A stretch of DNA of 64,000 nucleotides from contig NZ_BAGC01000043.1 in assembly GCF_000308655.1 (NCBI RefSeq), forward strand, positions 372,001 to 436,000, in the 5' to 3' direction. Both the position numbers and the translations under genes were made by a program. Below, one piece after another: positions 59,100-64,000 of this stretch. The stretch's first letter is position 1. Each line of letters starts with the position of its first letter. The DNA comes from Nocardia niigatensis NBRC 100131 (GTDB lineage: Bacteria > Actinomycetota > Actinomycetes > Mycobacteriales > Mycobacteriaceae). Under the pieces are notes generated by a model, which searched no databases, was not told where the DNA came from, and saw only the letters and a list, made by a program, of their open reading frames with translations.

Positions 59100-60110
59100 T
59101 TGATCAGTTTCAGGACCGGTAGCGGGGCCGTGCTTCCGCTCAGGCTGGCCGCCACCGTCGCCGTTCTCGCCGCAGCAGGCTCGATCGGCACCGCGGCCGC
59201 CGACGAACCGACTCCGGCCGCGGGCAAAACACTTGTGGTCATGGGTGATTCGTTCGCCGCGAACCCGCCGTGCGACGGCGTCCTGGTGAAATGCGACGGC
59301 AACAGTGACGTCGCGGCACACGAATGCCTGCACCGGGACACATCCTGGCCCGTCCAGCTGAGCGCGCTCATGGGCGTCGCCGGCACCGCGGACTTCGAGA
59401 ACGCCACGTGCACCAACGCGTCGATCGACAGCGGCCCCGTGACCTCGTCCGGCCAGGAGGTTCCGGGCCGCGACGGCTACACCCTGGCGCAGCTGGCGAT
59501 CAAGGCCGCCAAGAACGGCGCCTTCGGGCCGCGCACCCGGGTGGTGGCGATCCAGCTGGGAGCCAATGACGAGTGGCCGCATGATTCGGCGACCACCGCG
59601 GACGCCCCCGCCCAATTGACCTGCGCGTTCAATATCTCTCAGGGTTGCGACGCCGATGCGGTGTCCCAGGGCCGATGGCCCGACCTCGATACGGTGAACG
59701 GTCCGGCCTACGCCGACCGCATTCGCAAGGTCGTCGACTACGTCAAGTACTACGCCCCGAACGCGAGGATCGAACTGGTCGGCTATCCCGAACTGGCCCC
59801 GGCGAACTCGACCGCCTGGTGCCTCGACGTACTGGGCGTCTTCCGCTACGTCCAGCCCCGAGCCACGGCCATCAATGAATTCTGGAACCGCCTGGACGAC
59901 GCCGAACGCGATGCCGCCCAAGCCCTGTCCATCGACTTCGTCGACGCCCGGACCCCCACCGCCGGCCACGGTCTCTGCTCCCCAGACCCCTGGCTCCTCT
60001 CGGTCCTGGATCCCAAGGTCAACCTGGTCGGCCTGCCCTTCCACCCCACCCCGAGCGGGGACACCGCGGTAGCCACCGAGGTCCACAGCCGCATCACCCA
60101 ACCCCACTGA
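59100..60110 (+). CDS. Secreted SGNH/GDSL hydrolase-like protein, copy 2
   Basis: 336 residues, same architecture as copy 1: signal segment, VVMGDSFAANPP, IQLGANDEW, and FHPTPSGD at the C-terminus. It shares long identical pieces with copy 1 (YADRIRKVV, YVKYYAPNA, IELVGYPE). TTG start behind GAGGATTTGCA, identical to copy 1's context, so the leader was duplicated too. Probably a tandem duplicate that kept its secretion; the GT39 gene sits between the copies. Confidence 0.78.
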   Translation: MISFRTGSGAVLPLRLAATVAVLAAAGSIGTAAADEPTPAAGKTLVVMGDSFAANPPCDGVLVKCDGNSDVAAHECLHRDTSWPVQLSALMGVAGTADFENATCTNASIDSGPVTSSGQEVPGRDGYTLAQLAIKAAKNGAFGPRTRVVAIQLGANDEWPHDSATTADAPAQLTCAFNISQGCDADAVSQGRWPDLDTVNGPAYADRIRKVVDYVKYYAPNARIELVGYPELAPANSTAWCLDVLGVFRYVQPRATAINEFWNRLDDAERDAAQALSIDFVDARTPTAGHGLCSPDPWLLSVLDPKVNLVGLPFHPTPSGDTAVATEVHSRITQPH

Positions 60111-60149
60111 CCCGGATTCCCCTGTATCGGAATCCGATGCTCGGACTGT

Positions 60150-61565
60150 CTACTCGCCGGGTGGAATCGCCGGGCAACCGGAGCTGACCTTGAACATGGC
60201 TACGCCGTGTGCGGGGATGTCGGCGGCGCTCAGCATCCCGGCGGTTGTGGCGACCGCGTGGGTCCACAGGTTGCGGACCGAGTAGCAGTCCGTGTCGCCC
60301 AGTCCCAGTGCGGTCAGGGCGGTTTCGATGGTCGCCGGGCGGTCTGCAGGGTTGAACACGGCCACCGCTACAGCGCCGTCGGAGAGGGGTTTGGTCAGGA
60401 TACGGGTGTCGCTCGGGAGCGGGGTCGCTTGCACTACTCGCGAATCCTGGTCCACGGCAATGACATCGGGGTTGGTCAGGAGGGCGCGAGTCCGGCCGGT
60501 CATCGTGCGGACGTCGTTTCCTGCGATGAGGGGTGCCGCGAGCATGGCCCAGAGGGAGAAGTGGGCACGCTCTTCTTCCGGGGCGAGGCTGAATCGGGGG
60601 TCGCGCAAGCGGCTGACGACGTCGGGTGGGAGGTCGAAGGAGGATTCGAGTTCCACGGTCTGGCGGGTGGTCAGCGGTCCGGCCAGGACGTCGGCGGGGT
60701 AGCCCGCGAGGTGGGCGCTGATGAAGGCGGTCAGGGGGAGGCCGACCACCATCATGTCGGGGTCGTTCCAGTAGCCGGGGCGGGTGCGGCGGGCCAGTGG
60801 TTCGGCGGCGCCGAGTTCGTCGGTGACGCCGATCAGGCCGCGGACCGAGCGGGTGGCCAGCTGCTGATCCGGGGAACCGTTGTGCCACAGGGGAATCAGA
60901 TCCGCGGTGTTGCGGGCCATGTCGGCGATGGTGGACCAGTCGTAGTCGCCGCCGGCGTGGAGGTTGCCGGAGCTGTTCGGGTTGATGCCGTAGACGATGC
61001 GGCGGCCGCTGGCGCGCAGGGCGTCCCGCATGGCGGTGAAGGCGGGCACCTCTTCGGTGAGGTCGGCGTCGGCGCGGCACCAGTCGTATTTGAGGAAGTC
61101 GACGCCCCAGCCCGCGAAGGTCCGCGCGTCCGCGATCTCGTGTCCGCGACCGGCGGTGCCGGGTGCCTGACCGCAGGTTTCGTTGTAGGGGCTCGAGTAC
61201 AGGCCCAGATACAGGCCGCGCGCGTGCGCGTAGTCGGCGAGCGCGGCCATGCCGTGCGGGAAACGCCGCGGATCGGCCCGCAGGTTCCCGGCCGTGTCGC
61301 GTTGCGCCGCAGCCCATCCGGCGTCCAGATTCACGTAGCGGTATCCGGCGTCGCGCATGCCGGAGGCGACCATGCTGTCGATGACCTCGTGGATGTTCTG
61401 CTCGGTCAGCGGGATTCCGGAATTCCACGAGTTCCAGCCCATGGGCGGGGTGAGACGGCCGCCGACCGCCGCGATCGGGGCCGGGCGGGCGGGCCCGGCG
61501 GCGGTGTCGGCGGTCAGCAGGGCGGTGGCGACGACCAGCGCGAACGACAGGATTCCAACTCGCAC
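60150..61565 (-). CDS. Secreted alpha-galactosidase, GH27
   Basis: 471 residues from GTG 61565 (GAGGAGA upstream). Signal peptide, then the GH27 barrel: PPMGWNSWNS at the start, nucleophile Asp in FLKYDWCRAD, and the acid/base Asp in RPGYWNDPDMMVVG; Cys residues in NETCGQ and DWC form the family disulfide. It hydrolyses terminal alpha-1,6-galactosides (raffinose, galactomannan, glycolipids) outside the cell. It is near a LacI regulator and an MFS transporter, which suggests sugar-controlled expression. C-terminal beta-sandwich ends VSSGCPAIPPGE. Confidence 0.9.
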   Translation of the reverse strand: MRVGILSFALVVATALLTADTAAGPARPAPIAAVGGRLTPPMGWNSWNSGIPLTEQNIHEVIDSMVASGMRDAGYRYVNLDAGWAAAQRDTAGNLRADPRRFPHGMAALADYAHARGLYLGLYSSPYNETCGQAPGTAGRGHEIADARTFAGWGVDFLKYDWCRADADLTEEVPAFTAMRDALRASGRRIVYGINPNSSGNLHAGGDYDWSTIADMARNTADLIPLWHNGSPDQQLATRSVRGLIGVTDELGAAEPLARRTRPGYWNDPDMMVVGLPLTAFISAHLAGYPADVLAGPLTTRQTVELESSFDLPPDVVSRLRDPRFSLAPEEERAHFSLWAMLAAPLIAGNDVRTMTGRTRALLTNPDVIAVDQDSRVVQATPLPSDTRILTKPLSDGAVAVAVFNPADRPATIETALTALGLGDTDCYSVRNLWTHAVATTAGMLSAADIPAHGVAMFKVSSGCPAIPPGE

Positions 61566-61594
61566 GCCGGTCGTCTCCTCGGAGGACGGAAGGG

Positions 61595-62149
61595 TCAACT
61601 GTGCGGCGGGAACTGACCGTCCGCCTTCACCGTGGTCCCGTCGAGGGTAAAGGTGACCACGCTCGGCCCGCCCTGCGGGCAGCACATGGGGTCGTTGCCC
61701 GTCAGCCAGTGATAGGTGAGCGACAGCGAGGTGCGGGTACTGCCGGTGACCATCGTGTACATGTACGGGTCGGGAGTGGCGGTGCCCAGGTAGGTGCCGT
61801 TGGTGAAGAACAGGACGTGGGTGTACGGGTGGTTGGTGTCGGAGTTCACCAGCATCCAGGACAGGACGCCGGCACAGCCCGCGGAGATCGGCTGGTCCGC
61901 GGCCTGACCCGTCTTCCACCCGCCGACCGGTGGCGGGGACAGCCGCGCGATGGCGGCCCGGGCCAGATCCGAATCGACGTCGAGGCACAGGCCGTGCCCG
62001 CTCCCGGCCGGAGCGGTCTCCTGCTGGGTGGCAGCGGGCCCCGGAGAGGGCGCCGCGGAGGGCGCCGGGGAGGTGGTGGACTCACAGGCGGTGGCCACCG
62101 TCACGAGCACGGCGCCCAGCGCGAGAATGGCCGCTGACCTGGTCTTCAT
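61595..62149 (-). CDS. LppP/LprE-like lipoprotein
   Basis: 184 residues from ATG 62149. Lipobox VLVTVATAC (Cys at residue 22), a Pro/Ser/Ala linker, then a folded domain with HGLCLDVDSDLARAAIARLS and VLFFTNGTYLGTATPDPY, which fits the mycobacterial LppP/LprE family. Surface lipoprotein, function unknown. It is transcribed towards the alpha-galactosidase gene with a 29-base gap, so the two may be in one operon. Confidence 0.75.
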   Translation of the reverse strand: MKTRSAAILALGAVLVTVATACESTTSPAPSAAPSPGPAATQQETAPAGSGHGLCLDVDSDLARAAIARLSPPPVGGWKTGQAADQPISAGCAGVLSWMLVNSDTNHPYTHVLFFTNGTYLGTATPDPYMYTMVTGSTRTSLSLTYHWLTGNDPMCCPQGGPSVVTFTLDGTTVKADGQFPPHS

Positions 62150-62293
62150 GGCATCCCGCCTCGTAGGTTTCACGACTAGATCATCGAGGAGGCGGGAAGT
62201 CACGTTAGCGAGCGGGTCCCCGTGTGGAGCCCGCTCGCCTGCCGTCGGCGGGTACCACGTTCTGCCACAAGGGATCCGCGGCCGCCCGCGGTC

Positions 62294-62400
62294 CTACTTC
62301 TCGTAGGCGGCCACGAAGGGCGTGTCGAACCCGGCCGTGCCGAACCGGAACGCACCGCCGGGAGCACCGAGCGGCTCGGTGCGTCCGGGCCCGGCTCGAT
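62294..62400 (-). pseudogene. Possible C-terminal gene remnant
   Basis: A minus-strand frame without start ends at TAG (62294-62296) with the orderly text APGGAFRFGTAGFDTPFVA, then AYEK. Upstream it merges into low-complexity Arg/Pro text. It may be the tail of a lost gene between the lipoprotein and the LacI regulator; the same bases in other frames give nothing better. No family recognised. Confidence 0.3.
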
Positions 62401-62458
62401 CCGCACCCGGCCGACGACGCTGCCTGAGCGAGCCGGGCCGGCGGAGCCGCGCCGCGTC

Positions 62459-63490
62459 CTAGGCTGTCGGGGGTGGTGCAGCGGTCGAGGATCGGACTTC
62501 GAGGTGGACCGGGATGACGATGTTGGGCTGTTCGATGGGGCGGGTGTGGAGGGCCTCGATCAGGAGGGTGGCGGCCCGGCAGCCGATGGCGTGGCGGTCG
62601 ACGGCCAGGGTGGTCAGGGCCGGGGACAGGGAGGGGGAGGTCGGGAGGTCGTCGTGGCCGATGACCGAAACGTCCTCGGGCACACGGAGTCCGCGGTCGG
62701 CAGCGGCGAGATACACGGTGTGGGCGATGTAGTCGCTGTTGGTGATGAAGGCGGTGGGACGTTCGTGCGGATCGGCTCGCAGGGCGGCGGTGACGGCAGT
62801 ACGCGCGGCGTCGGCGGAGAGCTCGGCGGTCACGGGGGTCGCGGTGAAGCCGAGGTCGACGCCGAGGCGCCGGAAGCGTTCCAGCCGTTCGGGATCCGGG
62901 GATTTCTCCGGTGGCGCCACCACCATGGCCAGCCGCCGGTGCCCCAGCTCGAGCAGATGCCGGACCGCGAGGTCGACCGAGGTTTCCTGATCCGAGCGGA
63001 CGCTCATGGTGAGGCCGGGATGCTCGCGGTCGGCGGTGTCGAGCAGCACCACGGGCCGCCTGGTGACCGAATGCCATTCCCGCGCATGCGGACTCGTGCC
63101 GATGGGCGCGATGGCCAGCCCGTCGACGGCCCGATGCTGGAAGGCGTCGAGCAACTGCCGCTCCCGCCCGGAGTCGTAGCGCGAGGAGCCGACCATGACG
63201 TCATAGCCTGCGGCGGAACAGGTTTCGTCGAAGCCGTCGATCACGTCGAGGAAGTGCGGGTTGCGCAGATTGCGGATGAGCAGTCCCAGCACCCGGGTGC
63301 GCCGGGTGCGCAGGGCGACCGCGGAGGCGTTGGGCCGGTAACCGAGTTCGGTGGCGCGCTCGAGAATCCGTTCTCGCAGTTGGTCACTCACGCCCGGCCG
63401 CCCCGCGAGGGCCAGGCTCACCGCCGAGATCGAGACTCCGAGTGAGGAGGCCACATCGCGCTGCGTGATCGGTTCGCTCCCGGGTACCAC
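62459..63490 (-). CDS. LacI-family transcriptional regulator
   Basis: 343 residues. N-terminal HTH: TQRDVASSLGVSISAVSLAL followed by the hinge region LGYRPNASAVALR. The periplasmic-binding-like domain has RVLGLLIRNLRNPHF, FITNSDYIAHTV and VSVIGHDDLP. It most likely represses the divergent MFS transporter gene and possibly the alpha-galactosidase genes; effector a galactoside or galactose by context. The operator candidate is at 63590-63604. Confidence 0.88.
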   Translation of the reverse strand: MVPGSEPITQRDVASSLGVSISAVSLALAGRPGVSDQLRERILERATELGYRPNASAVALRTRRTRVLGLLIRNLRNPHFLDVIDGFDETCSAAGYDVMVGSSRYDSGRERQLLDAFQHRAVDGLAIAPIGTSPHAREWHSVTRRPVVLLDTADREHPGLTMSVRSDQETSVDLAVRHLLELGHRRLAMVVAPPEKSPDPERLERFRRLGVDLGFTATPVTAELSADAARTAVTAALRADPHERPTAFITNSDYIAHTVYLAAADRGLRVPEDVSVIGHDDLPTSPSLSPALTTLAVDRHAIGCRAATLLIEALHTRPIEQPNIVIPVHLEVRSSTAAPPPTA

Positions 63491-63589
63491 GGAGAGACAC
63501 CCTAGCGAACGGAGGCTGAACTCTCATGGCAGCGCTCCGAACTCTGCACAACGTCCTGAGCAACTACTCGACTCGACGCCTCTACCTTT

Positions 63590-63604
63590 GCTGAAACGAT
63601 TGAG
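63590..63604. promoter_or_regulatory. LacI-type operator candidate
   Basis: GCTGAAACGATTGAG contains AAACGATT, close to the AANCGNTT core with central CG of LacI-family sites. It lies between the divergent LacI (start 63490) and MFS (start 63633) genes, where autoregulation is expected. Imperfect dyad. Confidence 0.45.
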
Positions 63605-63632
63605 TAATCCGATCTCCCCAGGAAGGATCATC

Positions 63633-64000
63633 GTGCCCCGCGATGCCTTTTCAGTCCTCGACTCCACGGAACTGACCGCCTTCCACCGCAAGGTGGCGGC
63701 GCTCTCGGCGGCCGGCATGTTCCTCGACGGCTTCGACATCACGGTGATCGCGGTCGCGCTGCCGACGGTCACCAGGCAGTGGCACCTGCCGACCTTCATG
63801 GCCGGAGCGCTGTCGGCGGCCGCGGTCATCGGAATGTTCGTGGGCGCGTTGGTCTTCGGCCGCCTCACCGACCGGCTGGGCCGCAAGCAGATGTATCTGG
63901 TGAACCTCATCGGGTTCGTCTTCTTCGCGCTGCTCGCCGCGCTGGCGCAGGACGCCTGGCAGCTGCTGGTGTGCCGCTTGCTGCTGGGCCTGGCCCTGGG
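63633..64000 (+). CDS. MFS transporter, probably sugar or organic-acid type (3' truncated by window)
   Basis: First 122 codons of an MFS protein from GTG 63633, preceded by AGGAAGG. Helix 1 GMFLDGFDITVIAVALP (D-G-F-D motif of sugar/aromatic-acid porters), motif A in RLTDRLGRKQM after helix 2. The F-D-G-F-D start resembles the aromatic acid:H+ symporter and sugar porter groups. Context with LacI and a GH27 enzyme favours a galactoside or galactose substrate, by inference only. The rest is outside the window. Confidence 0.82.
   Translation, partial: MPRDAFSVLDSTELTAFHRKVAALSAAGMFLDGFDITVIAVALPTVTRQWHLPTFMAGALSAAAVIGMFVGALVFGRLTDRLGRKQMYLVNLIGFVFFALLAALAQDAWQLLVCRLLLGLAL

Noticed and set aside
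1..64000. CRISPR array or rRNA operon
   Set aside because: I saw no evenly spaced short repeats and no rRNA segments on reading through the window.

Overview
High-GC actinobacterial chromosome, most likely Nocardia or a close mycolic-acid-producing relative (Mycobacteriales). Pointers are a CmrA-like mycolate reductase next to a HerA-like ATPase, orn and tRNA-His (the order remembered for M. tuberculosis Rv2509-Rv2511), a DesA3-type desaturase with its own ferredoxin reductase, a mycothiol-dependent isomerase-fold protein, a conservon and an LppP/LprE-type lipoprotein. Species assignment is inference.

Layout. 0-8 kb: end of a lytic transglycosylase, a secreted GH43 hydrolase, a DinB/maleylpyruvate-isomerase protein, a serine beta-lactamase-family enzyme, an ECF42-type sigma factor with its DGPF (YciI) partner, and a TetR/amidase pair sharing a palindrome. 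8-11 kb: a frameshifted lipoprotein-like gene, then an M-box magnesium riboswitch, a 27-codon reading frame with a strong ribosome binding site, and an Nramp-family transporter whose metal-site motifs depart from the Mn/Fe type. 11-16.5 kb: LysR, HD-domain protein, SDR, a 5'-nucleotidase-like lipoprotein, a truncated LuxR. 16.5-20.2 kb: ssuCBAD sulfonate operon. 20.4-25.6 kb: a frameshifted gene, a solitary ectB, a three-gene ABC-2 exporter, a DUF4389 protein. 25.7-29.8 kb: a complete conservon (cvnABCD), followed by a possible 38-residue peptide gene under an IdeR-like box. 30-37.4 kb: DUF4254 protein, reductase-desaturase operon with a divergent TetR regulator, an Atg22-like MFS protein, an XRE/MmyB regulator divergent to a DHA2 drug exporter. 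39-46 kb: cold-shock protein, S11 carboxypeptidase, flavodoxin, lipoprotein, PadR-fadH-VOC operon, DUF4189 protein.

46-51 kb is core: cmrA, a lysA-like decarboxylase behind an RNA hairpin that covers its ribosome binding site, herA-like ATPase, orn, tRNA-His. At 50981-54953 a 3.9-kb island sits in the 3' end of tRNA-His. It is bounded by 37-bp perfect direct repeats, with similar 22-bp tandem motifs near both ends. It carries an AAA+/DUF234 ATPase, a small HTH protein, a palindromic operator and decayed DNA, but no recognisable integrase.

55-64 kb: UppP-like phosphatase, a SGNH - GT39 - SGNH cassette (two close paralogous secreted esterase-like proteins around a membrane glycosyltransferase), and a galactoside locus (GH27 alpha-galactosidase, lipoprotein, LacI regulator, MFS transporter running off the end).
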